Origin: Chloranthus sessilifolius
Lineage: Eukaryota; Streptophyta; Magnoliopsida; Chloranthales; Chloranthaceae
NCBI GenBank assembly: GCA_021018995.1
Contig: CM037585.1
Coordinates: forward strand, 70,806,646-70,870,645
Direction of reading: 5' to 3'
DNA: 64,000 nt
In this document: positions 35,801-47,747 of the stretch, piece by piece
Position numbering within the stretch: the stretch's first letter is position 1
Layout: the number at the start of each line of letters is the position of its first letter
Made by a program: the position numbers and the translations under genes
Notes under the pieces: generated by a model
What the model was told of the DNA's origin: nothing
Database searches by the model: none
What the model saw: only the letters and a program-made list of their open reading frames with translations

Positions 35801-37000
35801 CATTGACTAGACTTAACCCTCCTCCTATAATTGCCCACCCCTTGGTAGCCCAGAGTGAAGTCCAACCGATTGCCGAGAAAGTGGCCCCCATGTCTAAAGA
35901 ATCAGAGCAGCTGAAAGAATAGTTGCACAAAATCCATAAGCAGTTGTTGAAAATGGGTGGTGCTGAAATCTATGCCACAGACTTCATAGATTTATGTTTG
36001 TTCGCTGAGGTCCCCTTACCTCTCAAATTTAAAATATCGACGTTTAACAAATACAACGGCACCGACAATCCTATAACAAACCTCAAGTCTTATTATGGGG
36101 AAATGTGCCAGTATGGAGGGGACGAAAGATTACTGATAAAGGTCTTTCAGAAAAGTTTGACCGGTCTGACCTTAAGATGCTTTACAGCCTTGGAACCATC
36201 TATGATGAAAACGTGGAAGGACTTGACACATTTATTCGAAGAACAATATGTCTACAATATAGACATTGAACCACATAAGTCAGACTTGGCCTGTTTGAAG
36301 CAGAACTCGAATGAGACCTTTAGTGATTATTTGAAGCTTTGGAGAGCACTGGTAGCTCAGGTTAGAAACAGGATACCTGATGAAGAACAAATAGAAATTA
36401 TTTTTAAAAATACCCTGCCAGTGATCTCAGACTTTTTAGTATACCAACAGCGGTCTACCTTTACTGATTTGGTAAGGAACGCCAATCACTGTGAAGATGC
36501 CACTAGGGAAGGTCACCTAAACAAGAATGCATCGAGTGGAGCCAGTGGGGTTAGAAGGTTTTTGGAACAGAAGAACGAGAAGAGAACAGGGGCCAATGTC
36601 CTGAACATTGCCAACACTAGGCCTAATAATCATATAAACCCGTTCCAATTTCAAGCAGCCCAGCCAACACCAGTCAGAATTGAGCAGATACTGAGAACAG
36701 GGAATGGACAAGGAATGCAGATGACTCTAGAGCAGAGGAGAGCCTGCTATGATCGAGTGTTTACACCCCTAGGGCCATCTCTAAGTGTACTTTTGCCTTT
36801 ACTAATAGAAAGGGGATTAGTTACTGTTCGTCAACCACAACCTCCCCTTTACTCGATCCTAAAGAATTATGACCCTAATACTCACTGTAATTTTTATCAG
36901 GGTCTGGGTCACCCGACTGATTGCTACTTTCAATTGAAGTAGCAATCAATAAACTAGCACAATCCAAGATTTAATCGATGTCAGGAAAATCATCCTGCCC
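35801..37000 (+). pseudogene. T2 gag remains
   Basis: A 339-residue open frame (35923-36942) includes FKISTFNKYNGTDNP, a YGGDERLLIKVFQKSLTG block, TWKDLTHLFEEQYVYN and IEPHKSDLACLKQ of the retrotransposon-gag core (about residues 40-160). Near the end come PLLIERGLV and the Cys/His stretch HCNFYQGLGHPTDCYF that stands for the nucleic-acid-binding knuckle in Tat gag. Gag would build the particle. This is the longest well-preserved domain of T2, though the element as a whole is broken. Confidence 0.85.
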
Positions 37001-37800
37001 GCACCTTCTCAAGTAAACCAGCACGCGAATATTCACCAGGTGCCATTACCCCCACATCCTACCAGAGGAGCAGGTCCCAAACCTACCATTGGGATGATAG
37101 AAGAATGTGAGGAGGAGTTTGAATTTAACCCATTAGACTACATCAGTGATCGGGAGAACTATGTGGCACTATTGCTGAGAAATTGTGAAGAAAGGAATAT
37201 TGGGGTGATTGAATTCTTGAATTTATCGGATTATTTTTCCAACCCGATACAACGAATTGAACCCTTAGATCTTAGGGCCTATTTTTCATCACCCACACCC
37301 ATCAATTATGTGCACATAAATTCATATCAACCATACACCACCACCCCCATCAATTACCAGATAGCCCATCATGCCCCCTATCCCCCGCCAACACCTATCA
37401 GCTACTAATGGCCTACTCCTATCCCTTTACCTCCAGTGCAACCACCCACAAGCTTCATCACCCTCATCTGGCCCAATTTTGTCACCCAACCAGCTATCAC
37501 TGAAGTGAATTAAGTGTTGCCCACACCCCCAGAGCCCACAGTGCAAGTGCATCTGATTCTGACAGTTATACCATTACAAATTTCGGGACCGACCTACGAT
37601 CGTCATCAGGTCTCGTTGAGTTATGAACAAATTGATATTAATGGAAGCAGCAATAGAGAAGGGGCAGTGGATTTTATTACTCTATCTGGAATGATTTCAA
37701 AGCAGCCAGAAGTACCAGCGATAGCACAAGCCCAACTAGAGGGAAAGAAGGATAGCGCCGTGAATCCTTTTGAGAAATGAGTTGAGAACATATACTGGAG
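37001..37800 (+). pseudogene. T2 gag-protease linker
   Basis: An acidic then Pro/Tyr-rich linker: GMIEECEEEFEFNPLDY near 37095, then SYQPYTTTPINY-like repeats. It aligns with T1 9360-10261. No enzyme domain; broken. Confidence 0.6.
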
Positions 37801-38680
37801 ACTTAGCTGAGAAGAATGCTTGCCCATATTACTATATGGGATCTGTTAATGACCTCTCCACTCTATTTTCAAGCTTTAATGGGGGCGTTAAAGAATGTGC
37901 ATGTATCACTTCAGGTTAGCCCGGATGAAGTCGGGCAAATAATTGGTCAAGTGATGGCTCTGAATGCAATTTCATTTTTAGATGTTGATTTACTAGAGGA
38001 TGGAGGTAGTCACTCGAAGTCCTTAAATATAACTGTTGAGTTCAGAAATATGATAATCCCCTTGGTTTTAATCGATAACAGGTCTACATTAAATATATGC
38101 TCACTGAGAACCGCCACCAAGATTGGGATAGATCCATGCATGCTAAGACCCACGACAACTAGTGCCAGAGGTTTCGATAACACACGAAGAGAGATAATGG
38201 GAGAAGTTGACCTTGAGCTATTGATTAGGCCAATGACCTTCTCCATATTGTTTCAAGTGATGGACATCAAATCTTCATTTAATCTACTGTTAGGGTGCCC
38301 GTGGCTGCATGAAGTCGGAGCAATCCCATCCACACTTCACAAGAAGCTCAAATTTGCGTTCGGGCATAAGATTATCACTATCAACGGTGAGGGGCATAGT
38401 AAGAAAGAAAAAGCCACTAGTAGCATTGAAAAGCTCAAAGTGTTGGATGTGTCGCACACTACTGAAGACATCGACCTCCATAGTTTTGAGTACAAAGTAT
38501 CGACAGTACTCTCGAAGCCCATCAAGGGCATCATTCCAAGAACCAGAGGTCAAATGGTAGCAGCAGTGGCCATGCTCCAAAAGTGGGGCTATAAAAAAGG
38601 AAGGGTCTGGGGCCCAAACAGCAAGGCAGAAAAGAGCCCGTCACAGCTAAGGGTGGTCAATAAGTCAGATTTGGGCTAGT
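37801..38680 (+). pseudogene. T2 aspartic protease with glycine-rich tail, remains
   Basis: A 287-residue frame (37816-38679). It opens with ITIWDLLMTSPLYFQALM, conserved in T1. The retropepsin site region lies near residues 90-100, a second conserved block SSFNLLLGCPWLHEVGAIPSTLH near 155-180, and a MLQKWGYKKGR stretch near 250 resembles the start of a G-patch. The role would be cutting Gag-Pol. Part of a broken element. Confidence 0.78.
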
Positions 38681-39020
38681 TTACAAGCCCACGAAAGAAG
38701 AAGTGCGAGAGGCTAAGGAGAAAGCCTGTGCGATGGGAACTGCGAGAGCTAGGGGATACACATAGAGGAAAGACCTCGTCCCAGGCCTCACATTAGGAAT
38801 TTCATTCGTGAGCACTCGTTTCCTATAAAAAGTGAGATAAGCCCTTGGAAGGCAATACCTTATATATACACAGGCTCGTGCTGCCAAGGGTCCGTTTTCG
38901 AAGAAAATAAAAATTCCAAAAAAACATTGAAAAAATACAAAGTCCAAAAATATTGTCATTTTAAATTTCAAATAGAATCCCACAAGAAGATGCCTTAATA
39001 GAAATACCTGTCCCACATAA
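38681..39020 (+). other. T2 protease-RT spacer with A-rich, intron-like stretch
   Basis: The coding resemblance to T1 fades after an ARAYTHRKDL-like stretch. 38820-38990 is A/T-rich with CCTATAAAAAGTGAGATAAG and an A-run shared in position with T1 11640-11830. This is where Ogre/Tat elements are known to have a spliced intron. Confidence 0.45.
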
Positions 39021-40090
39021 AATCGATCCCTTTCCTATAGAAATACAAGAAGAGGTAGGTGTTACGAGTCTGGACGAGGTTCTCCTTTTGGAGGAGCTCC
39101 CCAATGAGCTCCTTGACCGATTTTCTAAATTTGAGCATGGCCCTACCCCCATTGTCGAAGAAACTGATGACGTTAATCTAGGGATTGAGGAGATTCCCTG
39201 AATTACTAAAATCAGAATGTCACTATCTCCCGAAGAAAGAAAAAGCATGATCGACTTCCTTCGATCATACTAAGATGTTTTGCCTGGTCGTACGAGGGCA
39301 TGCCTGGTCTGGACACCGATTTGGTCGAGCATGAGTTGCCTCCCTACCTTGATATGAAGCTGGCTAAGAAGAAGCTGAGACGTCTCTGACTCGAGTGGAT
39401 GTTGAAAGTCAAAGATGAGGTCATCAAGTAGTATGACGTGGGGTTTCTCATGGTATCTAAATACCCACAGTAGCTAGCTAATATCGTGCTTATACCGAAG
39501 AAGGAAGGAAAAGTCCACATGTGCATTGATTTTAGAAACTTAAATAAGGCAAGCCCGAAAGACGATTTCCCATTATTGCACATCGACATCCTGGTCGATA
39601 ACATTGCTAAGCACGGGATGCTTTCTTTCATGGATGGATTCTCAGGATATAATCAGATTAAGATGGTAGAGGCGGATCAAGAGAAGACTGCGTTCATCAC
39701 TCCTTGGGGAACCTTTTGGTACAGAGTCATGACGTTTGGGCTAAAGAATGTCGGTGCAACATACCTGAGAGCTATGACTGCACTGTTTCACAACATGATG
39801 CACAGAGAAATTGAAGTGTATGTCGATGATATGATAGCCAAGCCACCGGAGTGAAACGATCACTTGGTAAACCTTCAGAAGATGTTTGAAAGATTGAGAA
39901 AGTACAGGTTGCGTCTGAGTCCACAAAAGTGCGCATTTGGTGCTATGTCCAGAAAACTATTGGGATTCATCGTCAGCAAGAGAGGGATCAAGGTCGACCT
40001 AGTCAAAGTTAAAGTCGTCACTGAAATGCCACCACCATCTACTGAGAAAGAAGTTAGAGGGTTCCTGGGCAGAATATAATATATCAGTTG
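39021..40090 (+). pseudogene. T2 reverse transcriptase remains
   Basis: Lead-in FSKFEHGPTPIVEETDDVN near 39122-39178. The core includes MCIDFRNLNKASPKDDFPLL (about 39520-39580), MLSFMDGFSGYNQIKMVEAD, FITPWGTFWYRVMTFGLKN, and the catalytic block YVDDMIA near 39819-39840. The thumb follows with LSPQKCAFGAMSRKLLGFIVS. It would copy element RNA into DNA. Sequence is of the Tat lineage. Broken. Confidence 0.85.
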
Positions 40091-40560
40091 GTTCATTGCA
40101 TAGCTAACTCCAATCTGCACGTCGATCTTCAAACTACTAAGGAAGAACTCGCACGTTGAATGGGACGATGATTGTCAGGCAGCGTTCGATAAAATCAAAA
40201 GCTACCTCTTTTACCCACTTGTGTTAGTACCACCCGAGCCAGGGAGACCACTCTTGATGTATCTCTCCACGATGGAAGTTTCGATGAGATGTGTCTTAGG
40301 GCAGCATGACGAGACAGGAAGAAGAGAGCAGGCCATCTACTATCTGAGCAAGAAGATTACTAATTATAAGACACACAATTCTCATTTAGAGAAAGCATGC
40401 CTGGCTCTTGTATGGGCTACTCAAAGGCTCCACCATTACTTACTATCCCAAGCCGTTCTACTTTTGGCCTGAATGGACCCGTTGAAATACCTGTTCAAGA
40501 AGCCGGCTCTTACTGGACGAACCGCACGATAGCAACTTTTATTATCTGAGTTTGACATCA
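40091..40560 (+). pseudogene. T2 RNase H (first) remains
   Basis: The stretch PLLMYLSTMEVSMRCVLGQHDETG..EQAIYYLSKKITNYKTHNSHLEKACLALVWATQRLHHYL (40240-40455) is the Ty3/gypsy RNase H that follows RT and degrades the RNA of the hybrid. Broken. Confidence 0.8.
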
Positions 40561-40990
40561 CGTATGTCACTTAGAAGTTGATCAAGGGGCAGGCACTCGT
40601 CAATCATCTTGTCGACAATCCTTTGCCAGATTATGAGCCTTTGAGAACTGAGTTCCCTAATGAGGACATCTTGTTCATGACGGAAGATGATACAGAAGAA
40701 CCAGAAGAATCTTGGGTAATGCACTTTGACGAGGCAGTTGACGCCATTCTGATTTCGCCGAAAGGATCCCATGTACCAGTCTCCATCAAGCTCAACTTTT
40801 CATGCACTAACAACATGGCCGAGTACGAAGCTTATGCCGCTGGTTTACAGGCGGCTCTCGATCTAAACATAACTCATCTATGAGTATTTGGCGATTCGCA
40901 GTTGATCATATGCCAGACGAATGGAGATTAGAAAATAAAAGACGAGAAACGGATCCCCTACCATGAGCATCTCGAGGATTTGATAGTTTA
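40561..40990 (+). pseudogene. T2 second, archaeal-type RNase H remains
   Basis: After an LPDYEPLRTEFPNEDILFM spacer, 40710-40950 gives SWVMHFDEA, AILISPKGS, IKLNFSCTNNMAEYEAYAAG and a GDSQLII-like block. These are the marks of the additional RNase H acquired by the Tat lineage. Broken. Confidence 0.82.
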
Positions 40991-42431
40991 TTTCGAAGAT
41001 GTGACATCGCATATGTTCCCTAGATAAGGAATCGCTTTGCTGATTCATTAGCCACTTTGGCGTCAATGATTGAAATCTTGTATGGTGCCGAGATGAAGCC
41101 AATCATGACTGAGCAAAGGAATAAGTCGGCCTTCTGTCTCCAGATTGAGGAACCTACAAAGCTTGATGATGAGCTACATTGGTTCTCAGTTATCAAGAAT
41201 TTTCTTGAGACATTAACTTTCCCTAAGGGTACATCTAAGACGGACCGATGAACCATTTAACATTTAGCGGCAGGCTACATCATTTGTGGGGAATGCCTTT
41301 GCAAGCTATCGTACAATAACATCTTGCTCAGGTGCCTTACAGAAAGTGAAGAGATCAACATCATAAGAGTGATCCGTGAGGGAGTATGCGGTGCCCACAT
41401 CAGCGTCACATGCTCACTAAGAAAATTCTATGGCAAGGGCACTTTTGGACCACTATGGAATAGAATTGCTACAAACATGTTCAGAAATGCCACAAGTGTC
41501 AGGAACACTCTAGTCTGATACACGCTCCTGCCATCGATCTATACTGCATGACCACTCCTTGGCCATTTGCTACCTAGGGCCTTCACGTCATCGAAATGAT
41601 TAATCCAAAAGCATCCAACGAATATTAGTTCATCCTCATGGCCATTAAATACTTTACCAAGTGGGTAGAAGCGGCATCATAAGCCAACATCACGGCCAGT
41701 CATGTGGAGAAGTTTCTCAAAAACAATATTGTGTGTCGATTTGGAGTACCTAAGGATATTATCATGATTAACGGTACAAACTTTGCGAATAAGTACATTC
41801 GAGCCTTCTACGAGCAATACAAAATCAAGCACCATCGCTCGTCCCCTTATCGGCCTCAAACTAATGGAGCCGTGGAAGCTACGAACAAGACGGTCATTCG
41901 CATCCTCGAGAAAATGGTCGTCACTTACCGAGATTGGAGAAAAATGTTGGCATTTACTTTATGGGCCTACAGAACATTGATCCGTACTGCTACAGGGGCA
42001 ACACCATTCTCCCTTGTGTTTGGAACCGAGGTCGTCCTATCAGTAGAGGTTGAAGTACCCTCCCTCCGAATCCTCATGGAATCAGGCTTACTCGAAGTAG
42101 AGAGAGAGAGAGATCCCGCTTTGAACAATTGAACTTATTAGATGAGAAGAGACTCCTAGCCTTGTGTCATACTCAAGTTTACCAGGGGTGAATCACACGC
42201 ACATGTAATAAACATGTCCGTGGTCTAGATCTGAAGATAGGAGACACTGTGCTGAGGAAGATCTTCCCATCCCTCCATGCCAATCCGAGAGGGAAGTTCA
42301 AGCTGAACTGGGAAGGACCTTACGTCATCCGAGAAGTGCTACTAGGATACGCCATCCGCCTCACCACTATGGACGGAGATCATCTTCCTGAGCCCATTAA
42401 TACTGGATACGTCCGACGGTTCTACTCTTAG
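40991..42431 (+). pseudogene. T2 integrase remains
   Basis: A zinc-finger-like part lies near 41270-41520 (LLRCLTESE...VREGVCGAHIS). The catalytic core runs from about 41560 to 42130: WPFATxGLHVI start, FLKNNIVCRFGVPKDII, then YRPQTNGAVEATNKTV and LWAYRTLIRTATGATPFSLVFGTE. The C-terminal part has GDTVLRKIF, GKFKLNWEGPYVI and NTGYVRRFY, ending near 42431 with no chromodomain, as usual for Tat. Integrase would insert the DNA copy. Broken. Confidence 0.85.
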
Positions 42432-44003
42432 TCTATCACGATAAGGTAAGTATTGGTGAAACAGATACATGACTGCTTAAGAACCACCCAAAAGAGGCCA
42501 TCATTCGAAGCACAGTAGCCAAAAAACATCCCTAAAAATGATAATATCCTTTGCTACACCATTTTGAGCCTGGGCCTTTCTTTCAACAAACCCTTTCCCC
42601 GAAAAAAAGAGAAGAGAAAAAGTGTGTACATATATAAAAAAGGGGAAGTAAAATCAAAATCTAAAAAAAATCAGAAAAGCCAAACCCCAAAATGAGATTG
42701 CATGAAATAAAGTAAAGAAAAAAATATAGAAGAATTATGGGGCATGTATGGTAAAATCCCCCAAGGAAGAAAGTATGTTGTGAAAAACTGAGACCGTGTC
42801 AAGGAAACACTTTTTAGCCCAGCATACCATCAAATCCTAACCTGACCCATGGCCAAGCTACACCCTGAAGAAAGCCCTCTTTTTAGGTTCACAAGCAATC
42901 ATAGTATCGGTTAAGTCAACACAAGCTGAGTTGTGAGACGATATCGGAACCCCATCCTGCTGGCTCTGACGGAATCAACGTCTATGTCATGGCATTTGAA
43001 AAAAAAATGAAAGAAAAAATAATAATAAAATAAAAATATAAGCTCAAAGCAAGATGGACATAGTGAAAACCCGAAAAGGTGGTACGGGTAAAAACAGCGA
43101 GCTTGTGCAGATCAGGTGAAAACTCGAAAGGGCGCTTGGGATAGGAGAGCTATACCCATGGACGTAATAAAAACCTGAAAGGGCATTACGGGTAAAAAAG
43201 AGGGTAACAATGGGCACAGCAAAAACCCGTCTTGGGCGCTGTGAGTAAAAATGTTAAAAAAAATAAGAAGAAAATCATTCAGTTACTTCCTTCAGTTATA
43301 TCTCTGTGTTACCTGATCGCAACTAGGTCGCTCATGTTAGCTCAAATCAGGTTCTGACCAAGAATATATTCAGGATACATCGTCAAACATATGACCTAAG
43401 GTAAGGAGAAAAGGTTAATTCGATCCAAAGGGATGGACGTTCCGACCTTGGAAAATTCTGAACCTCACTCAGGTCCGACTGCATGAACGAGTTCGACTAT
43501 GCTAAAAAAGGGACCCGTTACTTCGTATCACTAATAAGCCGTTAAACAAGAAAAAGAAGAGAAGCCAAAAAAAGAAAAAAATCAAGAAAAATATAAATAC
43601 AAAAAGATTTTATATTTCTACTCTTTTCCATGTACATATTTACAGCATTGTTCTTCCATTCCAAAAATGAAGAAAAAGAACAAAAAATCTCTAAAAATAA
43701 AAAACCAAAAAAATATATATAAATTTTGAAAAATAAACAAGTGCAGGTAAAAGTTTATTGCTCCTTCTATTACTTAGGATGCATATTTATTACTCATATA
43801 AACAAAAAAGGGACTGACATTTTCTTGAGAAATGTGTAAGAACATCAAATGGCCCAAAAACTCGAGGCAGGCAACCTCTCTACGATGAACAGATGGAATA
43901 AAGTATCTCTCCACAGATGCTCAGTCTATTAAAAAAAAAGATGAAAAAAAGAAATCATTTTAAAAACAAAAAAGATAGATGAGTTTTTATGGTACTTTTT
44001 GCT
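42432..44003 (+). other. T2 3' non-coding region, first part
   Basis: No coding frame. A-rich, with a run of GAAAACCCGAAAGGGC-type phrases (43060-43260) and a GACTGACATTTTCTTGAGAAATG stretch near 43813. Long non-coding tails of this kind are usual in Tat elements. Confidence 0.7.
43060..43260 (+). repeat. Four degenerate GAAAACCCGAAAGG..GGGTAAAAA units
   Basis: Units begin near 43068, 43125, 43170 and 43220, about 45-60 bp apart. Similar phrases are, to my memory, a common feature of Tat 3' regions. Confidence 0.75.
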
Positions 44004-44702
44004 ACGCACATGCGGATTTCAATGCGGTAAAATATCAATATTTTATCAGCAACACAACTGTACTAAATTAATGTTCCAAGTCTAAGGTTTTCCTTGGACC
44101 TACGGATCCTACTTCGAAGTAGGAGCAATGATGTCAATCTTGGTCAAACAGTCAATGTTTCGATCGAATGGATTCCACCGGTAAATCTTCGCACTGATTG
44201 CTCCATTTTTAGTTTCAAGTGAACTTGAGTGCCTTGAACTTCAAGTTCGTCACGTGATATTTTCGGATGTGTAGACTCTTGGTCTACACTGCTCGGGCAA
44301 GCGCGCTACGGGGTTTGAGGTCTGGATAACTCCGTCTTCAAAAATATCTATTTTTGGATTGATTCCAACCTGTCAGATACGAAACTATGTCAGACAACTA
44401 TATGCAAATATGCATGTAGAAGGGCCCATTTTAGGGCGCAAGCTTAAAACCTGCACGAAATCTCTGGAAAGTGTACGCCATGCATCTTGGTATCCGTTGG
44501 ATGGTCGTTTGTTCCCGTAAATAGTACCTGGACGGGATCTGGGTTGAGACTTCCATCACATTGTTATTTATTGCCCCTAATAGGTGCATGTTTCTGCATA
44601 GTTGTTCATTTGTAACTTTATTGATGGCGGATTTCATGATTGAGTGTCTCCTTCTGTGCACACTCGATTCTGACTCGATCCTTTTGATATCACATGGGAC
44701 TT
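44004..44702 (+). repeat. Direct repeat, copy 1, in T2's 3' region
   Basis: Aligns with 47033-47747 at roughly 75% by eye. Both carry the perfect palindrome CCTACTTCGAAGTAGG (44108-44123 and 47138-47153) and a following TCAATGTTTCGATCG. The original period, without the solo LTR between them, would be about 890 bp. Confidence 0.85.
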
Positions 44703-46834
44703 TGTTGGTATGTTCGCCTTCCCTCAAATGAGGTCTAAAATCATCAATATAACTAGGCAGACACACTCATACAGACCTGCAAGTATTCAGGATCTGTTGT
44801 AGCAAGCTTTAAAAGAATGGTGAGTAAGGGAAGGTCCACAAGGAGGTTGGTTAGAAATATGATAAATCTCCAGATCTGTGTCAAATCTGGCACCCTAACT
44901 ATTACTAATTTAGCTAAAAGACAAGGGAGAAGTTTGGAATGGATTGTCACTTAAACTAAGCTACAATTAAATATAAGCTAAATTCGATCGAGTTTAGGAG
45001 CTTAGATCTTGCAGGGGAAGAGAGTACAAAGCAAAAAATAGAGAAAAGTAGCCTGGAGGTTGGTTTTCACTAAAATCAGATTCAATTAATCATGCTACAG
45101 AGGTTTGGAGCACACAATTCCCTCGCTGGCTATAAGCACAGCTGCAGGGTGTAAATTCCACTCTAAATCACAATTCCCTTGCTGGCTATAAAGTCCACTT
45201 TAATGGTCACAGACCATCCTATAGACTTTATCGAATCCATGGATTGCAGTAGATGAATCCAATTGAGGCCTGAGCTTAAATTTATCTTAAGGTCATGATC
45301 TGTCCACTTTAATGGTCACAGACCATCCAAGGGATCTCCTACAAAGCCAGAGCCTCAATTAGAACAAATAAAACCACTACAGATGCTACAATTCCTAGGT
45401 CACAGACTTGAGGAATCACAGGAGCATCAAATCCAGGGAGTTCAGATGGTATCCAAGAGGTCTACCAGTTAAGTGGGTGAGCTGATCTACAACTCCTCTA
45501 CACAAATCCGATCGATCACCAAATGGAACCAAAGGAAATTTAAATCTAATTAAAGCATTAAACACAACATTATCATTGCAAATAAGGTCACTCTACAATG
45601 AAAATACTCTCAGATTTGTAGTCTGTGCAGCTAGGAACCTACAGTAGCATTCTTAACCTTACCCAATTACAGATCTAACTTCGCTCCTCGCTACTCCGAG
45701 GGACTTAGCCAACCATGGTTGGGCTAAAGGAGGGAAATGGAATTTCTCTGCAAGCTCTAATCTCCAAAATTTTGGTTCAGATCTCGATCCTCCCTCAATG
45801 GCAATTGGGGATCTCTATATATAGCTTTCTCCTCTGTTTTTCCCGCCAAAAATCCTTTTTAGAAGGTCATCAGAGTTTGTTAGAGTTCTGTTAAAGCACG
45901 TGGGTCGGTTAGGGCTTTCTAGGGCATTTTCTAGAATCGTCGTGTTGGTCACCAAGTGCCTCCGGTTACGTGCAGCGGATCACTGAAGTACAACTTGTGC
46001 ACAGCTGAATTTCTGAGAAGTTCTGCACATGATTTCGACAGGTTCAGGAAGCTTTCTACAGCTTGGAATCGAGCATTTTGGTCCTTTCGCTAGGTTCTCA
46101 AATCCGTTCGATAGGTTCTGATAGGATGAATCTTCGTTTAGAGTTCCAGCCTTCTCAGTCCTTGGTTTGGAGTATTCGACAGGTTGGAGAAACTCTTCGA
46201 CAGGTTGGAAAACCATTTCGACAGGTTCCACTCTGCATTTTGCCATTTCGATAGGTTTGCTTTCAGTCTTATCGAAAGGCTCAATCACCCTTCGATAGGT
46301 TCTATTCCAGCATTTTCATCTCGATAGGTTCAAGAGACCATTTGATAGGTTCCTTTGACATTTCAGGCAGGTTTTTGATAGGATGATTTCTTCTTTCCTT
46401 TCAGCTGCTCGATAAGTTCTGAGATCTTATCGAACTCCTTAATCCATACGAATTCATCCTTCTTCTGCCTTCAGATCCTATCGAAGGCCTCTTAAATTGC
46501 ATGAATTCTTCTTTTCTTTGCTTTCATCTCCTATCGAAGTCTTCAGGTTACCAATCGATAGGATGTTTTCAGTCTATTTTTACTTCCTTTGCTTTGCCCT
46601 ACTGTAGCCACGCGCTCCAAGGGTCCAGTGATGTGCTACCCTCTGGTGTGCTGTTGCTAGGTTTGTCCTGTGCTGAGAGATAACTCCTTTTTGGGCATTC
46701 TTGAGTGCTTTTCTATATTAGTATCTTCTTTTATTATTGTCTACAAAATGCACTTGACAAAAGCTTATTAGTGTTCTCACAGGTCTATCAATGGTCAGGT
46801 TATAGGGTGAATAAGTGGCATTTTTCACCACTGA
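44703..46834 (-). mobile_element. Solo LTR, Athila-like, inserted in T2's 3' region
   Basis: 2132 bp flanked by a perfect 5-bp target duplication GACTT (44698-44702 and 46835-46839). Reversed, it matches the LTR at 61744-63806: a shared ACCTGYAAG...CAGG stretch near one end, the phrase GTCCACTTTAATGGTCACAG (45301-45320; reversed near 63320), and a cluster of TTCGATAGG motifs. A minus-strand TATA-like CTATATATAG lies at 45813-45822. Direct-repeat sequence of T2 stops and resumes at its ends. Confidence 0.87.
46025..46560 (-). repeat. Cluster of TTCGATAGGTT motifs in the Athila-like solo LTR
   Basis: Roughly fifteen copies of CGATAGGTTC or close variants (CGACAGGTT, TGATAGG, CGAAAGG), 25-50 bp apart. 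The same cluster in opposite orientation is at 62105-62575. Confidence 0.85.
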
Positions 46835-46839
46835 GACTT

Positions 46840-47032
46840 GAGTCTGAGTAGCTGATTTCATAGAAACTATATTGGGGCAGTGCTCTTAGTATGCGTTGTT
46901 CCGCGATCGCCCTCGGGGTTCGAGGTCTTGATAGTTCTTGTTTTTTAAAAAAATATGGAAAACTAATCATTTGAAAAAAAAGAAGGGAAGAAAGAAGAAG
47001 AAGAAACCTGCCTTTTCCTGCCACGCATAGTG
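46840..47032 (+). other. T2 3' region between solo LTR and direct repeat copy 2
   Basis: A-rich, no gene. CGCCCTCGGGGTTCGAGGTC resembles the GCTACGGGGTTTGAGGTC of copy 1, so the repeat family may begin earlier than I mark it. Confidence 0.5.
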
Positions 47033-47747
47033 ACGCACAGGCATGTTCTAATGTGATAAAATGTCAAATATTTTATTAGCAATGTAGCTGTGCTATATCA
47101 ATGTCTTAAGTCTAAAGTTTGCCTTGGATTTTTGGATCCTACTTCGAAGTAGGAGAAATGGTGTCAATCCCAGTCAAACGGTCAATGTTTCGATCGGGCC
47201 GACTCAATTGCTAAATCTTTGCGATGAGCGCTCTATTTGTGGATTCATAGGAGAGTGGGTGTCTAACTTATGATTCATCACGAGCTATTTTAGAGGTGTA
47301 GATTCTTGGTTTGTGCTGTCTGGGCGTGCACCCTACTGGATTTCAGGTCTGGGTAACTCTGTTATGAAAAAGGTCAATCATTGGTTGAAACCGACCTATT
47401 GAAAATAAAACTACATGTCAATCAAACTATGTATAAACATGCATGCAGAAGGGCTCATTTCCCTTATTTCCACAGGCTTAAAACCTACATTCATATGGTA
47501 TCCCTATAAAATATACGCCATGTGTTTGGGTATCCATAGGATAGTCGTTTGTTCTTGTAAATTATTCTCGGAAGGGATCTGGGTCGAGACTTCCATCGCT
47601 TTTATTACTTATCACCCCTAATGGGTTCATGTTTATACATAGTTAAATGATTTGTAAGATCATTAATGGCAGAGACCAGGATTGACTGTTTCTTTTGGTA
47701 GACACCCAATTCTGGCTGGATCTGTTCAATGTTATTTGAGATTGGAT
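47033..47747 (+). repeat. Direct repeat, copy 2, in T2's 3' region
   Basis: See copy 1 at 44004. It retains TAAAACCTACATTCATATGG, ATATACGCCATG and GATCTGGGTCGAGACTTCCATC in the same order. Confidence 0.85.
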
